DNA from: Streptomyces sp. NBC_00690
GTDB taxonomy: Bacteria; Actinomycetota; Actinomycetes; Streptomycetales; Streptomycetaceae
Direction of reading: 5' to 3'
DNA: 64,000 bases
Assembly (NCBI RefSeq): GCF_036226685.1
Contig: NZ_CP109010.1
Location: 248,001-312,000 of the forward strand
Shown: one piece after another, positions 43,473-51,911 of the stretch
How positions within the stretch are numbered: the stretch's first letter is position 1
Layout of the letters: each line of letters starts with the position of its first letter
Notes under the pieces: model-generated
What the model saw: only the letters and a program-made list of their open reading frames with translations
Databases searched by the model: none
Told to the model about the DNA's origin: nothing
Translations under genes and position numbers: made by a program

Positions 43473-44990
43473 GTGGGAAAACAGCTGCCCGAAGACCTCG
43501 TCGAAGTCCTGAACCTGATAGGCATCGACTGGCCACAGATCGACGAAGACGAAGTCAAAGCATCCGCCAAGGACTACCGAACCCTCGCCGACGGCATCCG
43601 GGACGCGATCAAAGAAGGCAACAACGCCTGCTCCCACCTCGTCGCCGGCAAGAGCAAGGGCGAGACGGTCACCGCGATCGACCGCCGCTGGGGCGCACTC
43701 ACCACCCGCAACCTGACCGTCTTCGCTGACCGGTGCGATGACCTCGCCGGCGCCCTGGACGACTGCGCCGCGTTGATCCTCGGCTGCAAAGTGGCCATCA
43801 TCGCGGAGCTCTCCGCTACCGCCGCCGTCGCAACCGCGGGGGTCGTGGGGATGTTCTTCACCTTCGGTGCGAGCGGCTTACTCTCCGCGGCCGCGATCGC
43901 TGCGGCGCGACTGCTGGTCCAGGAGGCGATCGACTACGCAATCGAGCAGATCACGTCGATCGTCACGGACAAGATCGAAGCGAAAGTCCTCGCCCAGATC
44001 GACAAGCTCTTCACCGACGGCCCCGGCGGTGGTGCCACCTACGACGTCATGCCTTCCGGCAGCGCGGGCATGGCCCAAGACCTCGTCCTGGAATTCTCAG
44101 AGTTCGAGCTCGCCGCGGGCGACTACCACAAGACCGCCAACAACTTCGACAAGAAGAAGACCGGGTTCAAAGACGGCGGCGCCGGGCGTAAAACGTCGGT
44201 CAAAAAGGATAGCCGATTTCACAAACTGGCCACGGCCATGGACCGGGCCGAGGACGCGGTCGAGAAAAAAGCCGACGACATGGTCAAGACCCTCGAAGAC
44301 CACGGCGGAAAGATCGACAAATCCAAAGACAGCCACAAGGAGAACGAAGACCGCCGAAAACGCGACTTCGAGAACTGTGACAAGCACGGCGATGACGACG
44401 AAGTGCCGATGTACATCCTCAATCTCGACGGAACGGTGGATAAACTCCTTCCCAATGGTTCCATAGACCCGAAAGGGTTGGACAGCAACGACAAGCTGAA
44501 CTTGGCCGGCGTCATAGAGAACGGGAAGGTATGGAGGCCCCAGAGCGACTCCGACCGAACAAAGTGGAATACTCCCACCGGCCACACGGGAACGGTTAAC
44601 TCCACCAAGATCAACCCTGCTACCGATGACCTAGCCAGAGCAACTCAACTCGCTCGCGAAGCACACAACTACTACCAAGGAAAGAACTATGCCGCCGGCC
44701 GCTACATCGACCCCGCCAGTGGGCGCCAGTCCATACTCATCGGCCGGAGCGACGGCAGCTACCACTCGGAGAAGATAATCGGCCACCCTCTACTCAAAGC
44801 AGGCAAGCAATCAGGCCTCACGGAACTCTTCACCGAACGAGAACCCTGCCAACTAAGCCCCAGATGCAACCGATGGCTTGATGCCTACTTCTCTTCAACC
44901 AAAGTCACACACGCGGCCGACTACGACCAAAGCCAGCCCAAAACAAGAAACGATGAACATAAAGAGTATTTGCGAAAAATCAAGCCATAG
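43473..44990 (+). CDS. Polymorphic toxin with C-terminal nucleic-acid deaminase-like domain
   Basis: A 505-residue protein; GTG at 43473 with GGGGGGA five bases upstream. The N-terminus is a helical WXG100/LXG-like export region (ASAKDYRTLADGIRDAIKEG, TRNLTVFADRCDDLAGALDD). A hydrophobic pair follows (IIAELSATAAVATAGVVGM, FTFGASGLLSAAAIAAARLL), then a charged linker. The last ~110 residues are a deaminase-like domain: YHSEKIIGHPLL (H-x-E) and ELFTEREPCQLSPRC (P-C-x5-C). It probably deaminates DNA, RNA or free nucleotides in target cells after type VII-type export; the exact family (for example XOO_2897-like) is uncertain. A SUKH-4 gene follows 27 bases downstream. Confidence 0.75.
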   Translation: MGKQLPEDLVEVLNLIGIDWPQIDEDEVKASAKDYRTLADGIRDAIKEGNNACSHLVAGKSKGETVTAIDRRWGALTTRNLTVFADRCDDLAGALDDCAALILGCKVAIIAELSATAAVATAGVVGMFFTFGASGLLSAAAIAAARLLVQEAIDYAIEQITSIVTDKIEAKVLAQIDKLFTDGPGGGATYDVMPSGSAGMAQDLVLEFSEFELAAGDYHKTANNFDKKKTGFKDGGAGRKTSVKKDSRFHKLATAMDRAEDAVEKKADDMVKTLEDHGGKIDKSKDSHKENEDRRKRDFENCDKHGDDDEVPMYILNLDGTVDKLLPNGSIDPKGLDSNDKLNLAGVIENGKVWRPQSDSDRTKWNTPTGHTGTVNSTKINPATDDLARATQLAREAHNYYQGKNYAAGRYIDPASGRQSILIGRSDGSYHSEKIIGHPLLKAGKQSGLTELFTEREPCQLSPRCNRWLDAYFSSTKVTHAADYDQSQPKTRNDEHKEYLRKIKP

Positions 44991-45017
44991 CCCTTCGGTT
45001 GAAGTAGGATTGTGACC

Positions 45018-45569
45018 ATGAATTATCCAGTCACCATGCAGGACCTTATCCGCCTCTACGGTATCGACAACATTGTCCTGTTCCCTCAGGCTCCAGACGT
45101 CACACAAGGCACAACCGCCAGCTATCTCGCCTCAGTCGGACTGCCCCATGACCGAGTATTCACGTCTCGAACTAACCCTGAAGGTAAACGAGTTCCATTT
45201 GAAGTCGGACCACGACGCGATCTCACAGGTGACACCTACCCACCCGAAAGCCGCAACTGGCACGTCCTCGGCTACCTCCCTGCCGCACTGGTCGCCATCG
45301 ACCCATCCTCAGGGAAGATCTACGCTTTCCCTGAAGGGGACAGCGAATACCAACTCCTCCATCGCGATGTTCAATCTCTGGTCTTCTGCCTAGCCGAATT
45401 TAACAAAGTAGACAAAATCTATCGAGCCGCGTACCCCGACACGCCAGACGTCGAAGCTCTCGTAGAAGAATTCCGCGAGACGATCAGCGCCGTAGACGCG
45501 ACTCCCTTCGAAAACGCGGAGTCAGAGTGGAATCGCATTCTCGATGAGATTCTCGATGAGATGTGGTAA
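45018..45569 (+). CDS. SUKH-4 immunity protein
   Basis: A 183-residue acidic protein. ATG at 45018, with AGGAT seven bases upstream; a GTG two codons earlier is possible. SUKH-4 features are visible: FTSRTNPEGKRVPFEVG, NWHVLGYLPAALVAIDPSSG with KIYAFPEGD, and the helix LVFCLAEFNKVDKIYR. It follows the deaminase toxin gene by 27 bases and most likely neutralises that toxin in the cytoplasm. The 540 bases after it hold only short frames that I do not support. Confidence 0.8.
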   Translation: MNYPVTMQDLIRLYGIDNIVLFPQAPDVTQGTTASYLASVGLPHDRVFTSRTNPEGKRVPFEVGPRRDLTGDTYPPESRNWHVLGYLPAALVAIDPSSGKIYAFPEGDSEYQLLHRDVQSLVFCLAEFNKVDKIYRAAYPDTPDVEALVEEFRETISAVDATPFENAESEWNRILDEILDEMW

Positions 45570-46110
45570 CCGCCCCAACGGCAATCAGATCTGAGCCCTG
45601 GGGCAAGCACGTCCCTGACCGCAGGAAGACGCAGACAAACCTCCCCGACTACTACCTCAAAAACAGCGGAATTTGGAAGTCATCTGCTGGACAGCCCCTA
45701 GACCGGGGTCACCGACCGAGGAAGCGGAACCCGCTCGGACGGCGGGGCATCATAAAGACCGACCGTGGCAGTATCACAGGCCGATTCGTGACCGGAACTG
45801 GTGGTCATTGCCTCGGCGATCAGGGCAACAGCGCGAAGACCCACGTCGGTAAGCCCCGCGGGAGTGACCCTGGAGCGAAGGCTGGCGGTCAGGCGAACCG
45901 TTCGCCGGTGTCGAAGGCCCGATCTCACCCACGGCGTACGAGCCTCAGACCTGTTCCGATGTCGCTACCACGGCGTTGAGAACTCCTGACGAAATAATCT
46001 CCGAGGTGGTCGGACTATTTCGGGAGCTTTGAACGAGGGTTCGGGGTGATTCGGCGAAGCCGAGGACGAGCTTATGGGCGCGGACCCGGCTCCACATCCG
46101 TCAGGATTTT

Positions 46111-46395
46111 CTAGAGCCAGGACGCCCCCGGCGGTTGTGGCCTGTTCATGCGACGGACTATCGCGGCCCCTATGATCGCACCGAGACCGCCAGCCACCTT
46201 GTGGGCGCCTTTGATTCCGCTACGCCGAGCACTTTCGTGCTCCTCCAACGTCGTGTTGAGCCTGCGCTTCTTGATTTCGGCAGAAGCCATACCAATGCCC
46301 CCAATGACGGTCTGCCCAGCAGGCGTCTTGGAAAATTCTTGCAACGCCTTCGCAACGCCAACAGCGGCAGCAATGATCGGTAACACAACCCTCAC
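46111..46395 (-). CDS. Small protein with two hydrophobic segments
   Basis: A 94-residue protein from GTG 46395. A hydrophobic N-terminus (VVLPIIAAAVGVAKAL), a central charged helix (KKRRLNTTLEEHESARRSG) and a Gly/Ala-rich hydrophobic segment (GLGAIIGAAIVRRM) suggest membrane association. An alternative GTG start lies three codons downstream. The region up to the next plus-strand gene (46396-46850) has several short GC-rich repeats around 46490-46560 that could end transcription, but no further gene. Confidence 0.45.
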   Translation of the reverse strand: MRVVLPIIAAAVGVAKALQEFSKTPAGQTVIGGIGMASAEIKKRRLNTTLEEHESARRSGIKGAHKVAGGLGAIIGAAIVRRMNRPQPPGASWL

Positions 46396-46850
46396 CCTCT
46401 TCCATTTACGCCACCTGCTTCAGGTAGGCAATACAGTCCAGGGTAGCCCAACTTGCCCTATATCAGAGGCTGAAGAGATCCCCTGATAAAACCCCTAAGG
46501 GATCAGTAAGGGGCCATCCGAATATCATCCACCCCCTGAGTCACTAGGGGCCTTTCTCGTGTCTGGAGTCTCCCCCTTGGCACGCATACCCAGCGCCCGT
46601 GGCACCCTGACAATCTATTGATCCGTCGTCGCGAAGCCGGGAGAGTTGCGGTCAACTAGGGGGGCTTGAAAAGCGCGAGCGCCTTGAGGAGCAGGTCGAG
46701 CACGCCGTTGCCGCCCGCTCTCGCGTTCCCTCTCGGCTCCGTACCGACCACGGTGTCGCCGTCAGGGCGGGGTGTTCGACGTCCCTGACGGGGGCTCCGC
46801 TGCCCGAGTGCAGCGACTCGCGATCCGGACGTGGGTGCGAAGATGCGGTC

Positions 46851-47147
46851 GTGGTGACAGACGCCGAGTGGACCCGGATTCGGAGGGACCTGCGCTTCGG
46901 GCAAGTTTTCGAGGGCACAGTCGTGCAGGTTCCCCGGCCCGGTGGGATCGGGATCTTCGTGGACATCGGCCTGAGCGGCGGAGGCTTCATCGACGTCCTG
47001 CTGCTTCCGGAAAGGAGCAGTGACTGGCCGACGGCAGGCACGGTTGCAGATTTCGAGATCTGGTGGGCAGACAGCCGCCAACGTGCGCCTGGCATCCCTG
47101 CACGGTCCAGACCTACGGGCCCGGGACCTGCTGGCCGAGGTCAGTAG
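46851..47147 (+). CDS. S1-like RNA-binding domain protein, possibly frameshifted at the end
   Basis: About 98 residues from GTG 46851 or 46854. The core RFGQVFEGTVVQVPRPGG with IGIFVDIGL and a short strand (FIDVLLLPE) has the S1/OB-fold spacing (G-x-V-x-G-x-V ... G-x-F-V-D-I-G). After WWADSR the sequence turns into low-complexity Pro/Arg. In another frame, NVRLASLHGPDLRARDLLAE follows naturally, so one base may be missing near 47082. The gene would then extend to about 47199 and overlap the convergent SUKH-4 gene. Function probably single-stranded nucleic-acid binding. Confidence 0.5.
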   Translation: MVTDAEWTRIRRDLRFGQVFEGTVVQVPRPGGIGIFVDIGLSGGGFIDVLLLPERSSDWPTAGTVADFEIWWADSRQRAPGIPARSRPTGPGPAGRGQ

Positions 47148-47701
47148 AGCCAGCGGTCCAGGAGCCCTGGCCAGAGAAACCCCTCGTAGCCGCTGAAGGC
47201 CGCCGGGTCGATCTCCTTCAGCTCCTCGGCCAGCCGGTTCAGCTCGGCAAAAGCCCGCTCTTCCTCCTCCTCAGAGAAGTACTCCTCGGGACCGTCAGGC
47301 TCGCTGAGAAGCTCAGAGGCTGTGACGCGGCTGCCGTAGTGGTGAAGGACGTCGAGCCACAGGCCGACACCCGAGTTGGCGAACCACGCCTCCCCGTCCG
47401 GCATGACGAAGTAGACCGCCCCGGTCTCCGGCTCGACGCCGAACGATGACCGCTCGGCCGGCTCATTAGGGTCCGCCTGCTCGGTGAGACGGTAGAGCGG
47501 ACCTCGGGATGAGAGCAGGGTCGGCTCAGCCTCGCTCTGCATCACGACTCGTTCGATGAGGCGCGGAGCTACCGGGATGCCCACCTCGACAAGCTGCGCC
47601 TTCGCGGAGTCCGGGATGCACCAGTCGCTCACCATGTCCCGTCCGGCTCGCGTGACATGCCCCAGACCGGCCCACTCGGTCAGCTGGTCGTACGTCGCCA
47701 T
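47141..47701 (-). CDS. SUKH-4 family immunity-like protein
   Basis: A 186-residue acidic protein from ATG 47701. SUKH-4 landmarks include SDWCIPDSAKAQLVEVGIPV, SSFGVEPETGAVYFVMPDGE, VGLWLDVLHHYG and the C-terminal acidic helix AFAELNRLAEELKEIDPAAF. No toxin gene is next to it; the convergent gene is the S1-like protein, with a 7-base overlap. It is likely an orphan immunity protein, common in these regions, or it serves the toxin at 43473. It is the third SUKH-4 domain within 7 kb. Confidence 0.75.
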   Translation of the reverse strand: MATYDQLTEWAGLGHVTRAGRDMVSDWCIPDSAKAQLVEVGIPVAPRLIERVVMQSEAEPTLLSSRGPLYRLTEQADPNEPAERSSFGVEPETGAVYFVMPDGEAWFANSGVGLWLDVLHHYGSRVTASELLSEPDGPEEYFSEEEEERAFAELNRLAEELKEIDPAAFSGYEGFLWPGLLDRWLY

Positions 47702-47786
47702 TGAACGGTCCTCTTCCGCCGACTGTGCTCCTGGCCCTATCGAGCCAGCCTCAGGTCAGAGCATGGCCGCATTTGCGGGACAGCCC

Positions 47787-47966
47787 TTAGAAGTGCTGCT
47801 CGGCCCAGATGGCGATGAGGGTGACGGCTCCTGTGCCGATGCCGTAGCAGGCGCCATGGAGCATGTGCATGGTCGCGGTCCGACGGTGGCGAGCAGTGCG
47901 TCGGGCGATGTGCCTTGCGCGGGTGATTGCCTTGCGCCAGAGCGGCGGGCCGGGGCTAGGGTGCAT
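47787..47966 (-). CDS. Small basic protein with one membrane helix
   Basis: A 59-residue protein from ATG 47966, with AAAGGGGG about ten bases upstream; the open frame above it is low complexity. It has an arginine-rich N-terminal half (RKAITRARHIARRTARHRRT) and one C-terminal hydrophobic helix (MLHGACYGIGTGAVTLIAIW). It is separated from the gene above by a strong hairpin. Function unknown. Confidence 0.4.
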   Translation of the reverse strand: MHPSPGPPLWRKAITRARHIARRTARHRRTATMHMLHGACYGIGTGAVTLIAIWAEQHF

Positions 47967-48000
47967 GACGGATGTTCCCCCTTTTGTCTGGGGTGTTGTT

Positions 48001-48057
48001 GAGGGAGCCCGCCGGGCCTGTTGGCCTCGGAAACCGGTGGCCCGGTCGGGCTCCCTC
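48001..48057 (-). terminator. Long hairpin terminator
   Basis: GAGGGAGCCCG (48001-48011) pairs with CGGGCTCCCTC (48047-48057). Inside, CCGGGCC (48012-48018) pairs with GGCCCGG (48039-48045), giving a stem of about 18 bp. It lies 18 bases beyond the minus-strand gene ending at 48076. Confidence 0.8.
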
Positions 48058-48075
48058 TCTTTGTGTGTTGTTGGG

Positions 48076-48765
48076 TTAGGTGCGGCGTGCGAAGAACTCG
48101 TAGAGGCGATCAACGAGACGCTGGTCGGGGCGGCGGACGATGACGCAGGGCGAGCCGACGCTGCGGGATGCGAGCCGGTCGACTTCCCCTTCGAGGCGCC
48201 CGGTAGGGGCGGTGGCGTCGGAGCCGTGGCGGCGTACGTAGCGGGCGACGGCTTCCAAGCCTTCGATGAACGCGTCGTCCGGTGGCGAGCTGTCGTTGGT
48301 GGTGGAGTCGGTGAGCTGGTGGTACCAGTGCCTGGCTTCTCGGGGTTCGCCGAGGTGAGTGTGGTGGAGGTGGAGGCAATAGGCGGCGGCTCGACTGTCC
48401 GCGCCAGCCGCGAGTTGCCACCAAAATTGGGCGGACTCGTGATGCCCGGTCAGGTAGAGCAGGCAGGCATAGACCAGGGCCCCTTCGACATCGAGTGCGT
48501 CCTCCTCCAGGAGACGAGCACTCTGTTCGGGGCCTTCGGCGAGGCGATCGACATGGAGCGCGGAGCCGGGCCCGTTCAAGATCCACCGGGAAACGGTGGC
48601 CAGGCGCTCTCGGGCCTTGGCAGAGCGGTCCATGTCCGGTGGCGGGGAAGCGGCCTGGGGGGCGTCGGCCGCCAGGCGCCGCAGAGCAGCGCCGATATCG
48701 AAGGTGGTGGGGGAAGTAGTGGGTATGGCAGCGTCCGCGAGGATGTCATCGATGGTGCGGGTCAC
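48076..48765 (-). CDS. Protein coupled to a sigma factor, 229 residues
   Basis: From ATG 48765, overlapping the sigma-factor stop as ATGA. The sequence is soluble and helical (TIDDILADAAIPT, FDIGAALRRLAADAPQ, LEEDALDVEGALVYACLLYL, ESAQFWWQLAAGADSRAAAY), with a Sel1/TPR-like run in the middle. It has no membrane segment or zinc-binding anti-sigma motif. Pairs of an ECF-like sigma factor and such a helical protein, translationally coupled, are common in Streptomyces; an accessory or anti-sigma function is inferred from position only. Confidence 0.65.
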   Translation of the reverse strand: MTRTIDDILADAAIPTTSPTTFDIGAALRRLAADAPQAASPPPDMDRSAKARERLATVSRWILNGPGSALHVDRLAEGPEQSARLLEEDALDVEGALVYACLLYLTGHHESAQFWWQLAAGADSRAAAYCLHLHHTHLGEPREARHWYHQLTDSTTNDSSPPDDAFIEGLEAVARYVRRHGSDATAPTGRLEGEVDRLASRSVGSPCVIVRRPDQRLVDRLYEFFARRT

Positions 48766-49358
48766 GGTGCGCGTTCCTTTCCGGTCATGTTCCTGCCGGG
48801 CGCTCCGGGCAGCTTGAGGTGTACTCGCAGGCGTTCTTTGCCTTTGCGGCCGTGGTAGTCAACGGTGCGTTCGTCCAGGCCCATGAAGCGCGCGATCCGA
48901 CTGGTCGGGTAGCCCATGAGATGGCGCATCACGATGACGTGGAACTGCCGGGTGGGGAGCTGGGTGATTGCCTCATAGAGGCCGTGTGAGCCCTCGGCGA
49001 TCTCCAGCTCGTTCCTGATCGCCCGCAGGGCCTGGGTTATAGGCCCGTTGATGACGAACGCGGGATCGCGGCCGTCGCGTTCAAGACGAGCGGTGACTTG
49101 GCGATGCAACACGGCGAGAGTCCGCTGCTCCAGGTCGCCCTCGCGCAGGAGACCGTCCCAGCCGGCGAGGATTTCGAGGAAGACGCGGTGGACGGTCTCC
49201 TCCGCGGCGGTGCGGGTGCCGAGGTGGAGTTCGGCGAAGGTGTGGAAGAACTCTTGATGCGTCAGATAGAACGCTTCGTAGTCCAAGGGCAGGGGCAGGG
49301 CCGCGTCCACGGGTTGTGGGTGGCCGCCGTCGTGGGGCGATACGCCGGGGTCGTTCAC
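48762..49358 (-). CDS. ECF-like RNA polymerase sigma factor
   Basis: About 198 residues. I chose GTG 49358 because GGAGG lies five bases upstream; the frame could extend to 49481 without a comparable signal. A region-2-like helical part (YEAFYLTHQEFFHTFAELHL, AAEETVHRVFLEILAGWDGL) is followed by a clear region 4 (LPTRQFHVIVMRHLMGYPTS, RIARFMGLDERTVDYHGRKG, KERLRVHLKL). This directs RNA polymerase to specific promoters; the regulon is unknown. It is coupled to the next gene by a four-base ATGA overlap. The 400 bases upstream to about 49860 hold no supportable gene and presumably the promoter. Confidence 0.8.
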   Translation of the reverse strand: MNDPGVSPHDGGHPQPVDAALPLPLDYEAFYLTHQEFFHTFAELHLGTRTAAEETVHRVFLEILAGWDGLLREGDLEQRTLAVLHRQVTARLERDGRDPAFVINGPITQALRAIRNELEIAEGSHGLYEAITQLPTRQFHVIVMRHLMGYPTSRIARFMGLDERTVDYHGRKGKERLRVHLKLPGAPGRNMTGKERAP

Positions 49359-49877
49359 GCAGACCTCCAGCGCGTGGTGCCAGTACTCATCACGGTCCTC
49401 TCCCGCTGAGGTCGGTACAGGCAGGACCTTGTTCGAGGGTGGAACAAGCCGGTACCGGGGGCGAGTTGGCCCCACTCCCACGATGTCGAGAACCGGCCTC
49501 GATCACTCAACGGCACCACCAAGAAAATCACCTGATGATCATGAGCGAGCACAGCGCGTAGCGCCTGGCGTTCGCCCTTACCCCGCCGGGAGCCTCTGAC
49601 CAGTAGGAACATCGAAACTCGCCAGTCAGCTACTAGGAGAGTGGTAGCCCCACGTTGGTAGTGACATGGGTCACATGGCGCTCCGCCCCTCACCCTCAGG
49701 TCACCGGCACCACACACATTCCCCAACGTCCGCGAATGACCTCACCCCCGGGTTCCCCAAGCCTGCGGAGCAGGAACGGCAACACGATAGGAGTCCCGAC
49801 GTTCGTGTGTGCACCCGCTCGCGGTCTGGGGTGGTCGGGGCCGGCCACATACCGTTGAGGCGAGGAAGGGAGGCGGG

Positions 49878-50287
49878 CATGGAGACTGGACAAGCGCCCC
49901 CGTGTGGACGGCGTGGGTGGACGGTGAGCCGGTTGAGGTCCCCGCGACGATCGCCGGTATCCGCGAACGGCTCGCTCCTTAGCGCCAGGAGGAGTTCGAC
50001 CGGGTGATCGCCGAAACCCCGGGGGAGGACCTGCACCGGGTACTGGCCATGTGGGCGCTGCCGGACGGCGCGTGGGCACAGATCAACGCCGACTTCGACC
50101 GCATCGAGGCTGCTGGAGCGGCCTCCACGTGAGCTACCGCATCGAATACGCTGACGCCGCCCGCCACCGCCGGGTCAACGGCCCGGCCGGAGCACGCAGG
50201 TGTCACCACCGTCGACCGCCTCGCCGGCCGCAGGCGCCGCTATGGCTGGGCGTTCCAGCGCTGGAGGGGCCGCGACGGTGTGGTTGA
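49878..50287 (+). pseudogene. Inactivated RelE/ParE-type toxin-antitoxin pair
   Basis: The antitoxin frame reads VWTAWVDGEPVEVPATIAGI RERLAP (two blocks), hits a TAG at 49979-49981, then continues as RQEEFDRVIAETPGEDLHRV and LAMWALPDGAWAQINADFDR, matching the intact antitoxin at 56415. The start seems displaced by a slip in the C run near 49900. The toxin start (GTG 50129, GTGA overlap) gives VSYRIEYADAARHRRV as in the intact toxin, but similarity ends by about 50180, where the convergent glycosyltransferase gene takes over. Both genes are therefore dead. Confidence 0.7.
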
Positions 50288-51734
50288 CCCGCGCGTATAC
50301 CTCGATACGTTCCGTGCCCACCATCCTCTCCTCCACGAGTCGATAGTGACGGTTCAGGACATCCCGCTTCACCGCGTCCGAAGGTGTCCCGCCCTGTTGC
50401 CTCCCGGCGCGGTCACCGATCGCCAGCACCCGGCCGGGGTGGCTCAGCATCCGCTTCCGGACGACGGCGGGCTCGGCCTCGGTCCCGTACAAGGTGTGCG
50501 AGGCGCGCGGTGAGCGGTCCAGGGAGAGATCGGGCAGCGCGTGCGAGGCGCCGGGCGCCAGTGTCCACACTCGCCGCTGTGCGGTGAGGAACAGCACCCC
50601 GTCTCCGGGTCGGGCCAGCCGCTTGACGGTCTGTGCCACCGCCATGGCGTTGTCGGAGCGGCTCTCAGGAGACCGCAACTCCGTCCCTGTGGTCGTGAGA
50701 TACAGCAGGACCGCTGTCGTCGAGCCCGCCGCGACCAGCGCTGACCAGAAGCGGTCGAGAACGGTGCCCAGCAGCAGAGCGAGCCCGATGGTGCTGAAGA
50801 GGACATAGCGCTCGGAGTAGAGCGGGTGGACGAAGGACACCGCGATCAGCAGCCCCGGCGGGAGGACGAGCAGCGGAAGCGCGAGCGGCTTCGTCCGGGA
50901 TCCACCCGTGAGTGCGGCACAGATCATCCCCACCACCACCAGCACCGCGAAGCGCGTGAGCTTCGGCGCGCTCGGCGGCTCGATCCACGCCACCTGCGAC
51001 GACTGTGTCATCGAAAACAGCGCGAAGGGCAGAACACCCGCTACGACCGCCGACGCGGCCCGCAGCCACTCACGCGGCAACTGGGCCGTGTTCGGGGAAC
51101 GGCCGAGCCACAGCGTCGCCCCGTGCGCGAGCAGCACCAGCACGGCGAACTCGTGCACCAGACAGGCGACCAGCACCACCACCGCGTAGGCCCGCCACCT
51201 CCGTTCCAGAAGCAGGAGCGTGGCCCATGTGACCAACGCGGAGACCAGCGCGTACGAACGCCCCTCCTGCGCGTACCGCTGGACGGCAGGCAGCAGCGCC
51301 AGCACCAGACCAGACAGCGCGCCCGCCCTCGGCCCCGCGAGCCGCAGCCCGATCCGGGCCACTAGGACAGCGGATGCGGCCGTCGCCAGCACGGACGGCA
51401 CCCGCAGCGACACTAGCCCCGGTTCCCAGACGGCGAACACCACGTGCATCAACAAGTAGTAGAGACCGTGGACGGCGTCCACGGTGGCGAGCGTCCGCCA
51501 GATCTCCTGCAGGGAGCGGGTGGCCATGTCGTAGGTGACCGCCTCGTCGCTCCACAGCGTCTGCTCGCGTTCCAGCCCCCATGTCCCCAGCAGCAGCGCC
51601 AGGGCGGCGGGCGGCAGCCAGACCCGCCACGGCGTACGGGCGGTGGGAACGGAACACCTCTCCGCCTGGGGCGGAGTGCGCGCGCAATGCGGGGAGTGGG
51701 ACGGTGGGACGGAGGTGGAAGCGGTGTCGATCAT
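50175..51734 (-). CDS. Membrane glycosyltransferase, GT39/mannosyltransferase-like
   Basis: A 519-residue protein from ATG 51734. At the first luminal loop it carries the acidic motif of the GT-C superfamily (LWSDEAVTYDMATRSLQEIW). About ten hydrophobic helices follow (VSLRVPSVLATAASAVLVAR, GLVLALLPAVQRYA, VVLVACLVHEFAVLVLLAHG, FAVLVVVGMICAALTGGS). The C-terminal third is a soluble domain (GDGVLFLTAQRRVWTLAPGA). It would use a lipid-linked sugar outside the membrane. The last ~35 residues (after IEVYARVN) overlap the toxin remnant on the other strand and look like read-through, so the original stop may be lost. A decayed relative lies at 37440-38177. Confidence 0.8.
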   Translation of the reverse strand: MIDTASTSVPPSHSPHCARTPPQAERCSVPTARTPWRVWLPPAALALLLGTWGLEREQTLWSDEAVTYDMATRSLQEIWRTLATVDAVHGLYYLLMHVVFAVWEPGLVSLRVPSVLATAASAVLVARIGLRLAGPRAGALSGLVLALLPAVQRYAQEGRSYALVSALVTWATLLLLERRWRAYAVVVLVACLVHEFAVLVLLAHGATLWLGRSPNTAQLPREWLRAASAVVAGVLPFALFSMTQSSQVAWIEPPSAPKLTRFAVLVVVGMICAALTGGSRTKPLALPLLVLPPGLLIAVSFVHPLYSERYVLFSTIGLALLLGTVLDRFWSALVAAGSTTAVLLYLTTTGTELRSPESRSDNAMAVAQTVKRLARPGDGVLFLTAQRRVWTLAPGASHALPDLSLDRSPRASHTLYGTEAEPAVVRKRMLSHPGRVLAIGDRAGRQQGGTPSDAVKRDVLNRHYRLVEERMVGTERIEVYARVNHTVAAPPALERPAIAAPAAGEAVDGGDTCVLRPGR

Positions 51735-51911
51735 GCGGCGAGTTCACCGGCGGCGGTATTGATAAACAGGCCCCTCACGCCACGCCCATCAATTGACGTA
51801 CGCTCTCGGATGGCCGCTGCGAGCACGGATCGGCGGTCCGGGGGTCGCGCGGCGCTCAAGGACAAGAACGGTCCGGACGCCGTACAGGGGCGGAGTGGAC
51901 GGGGCGCGGGG

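Noticed and set aside
45563..46084. Open frames downstream of the SUKH-4 gene on both strands
   Set aside because: Composition is basic and uneven with no start signals; possibly decayed sequence, but nothing identifiable.
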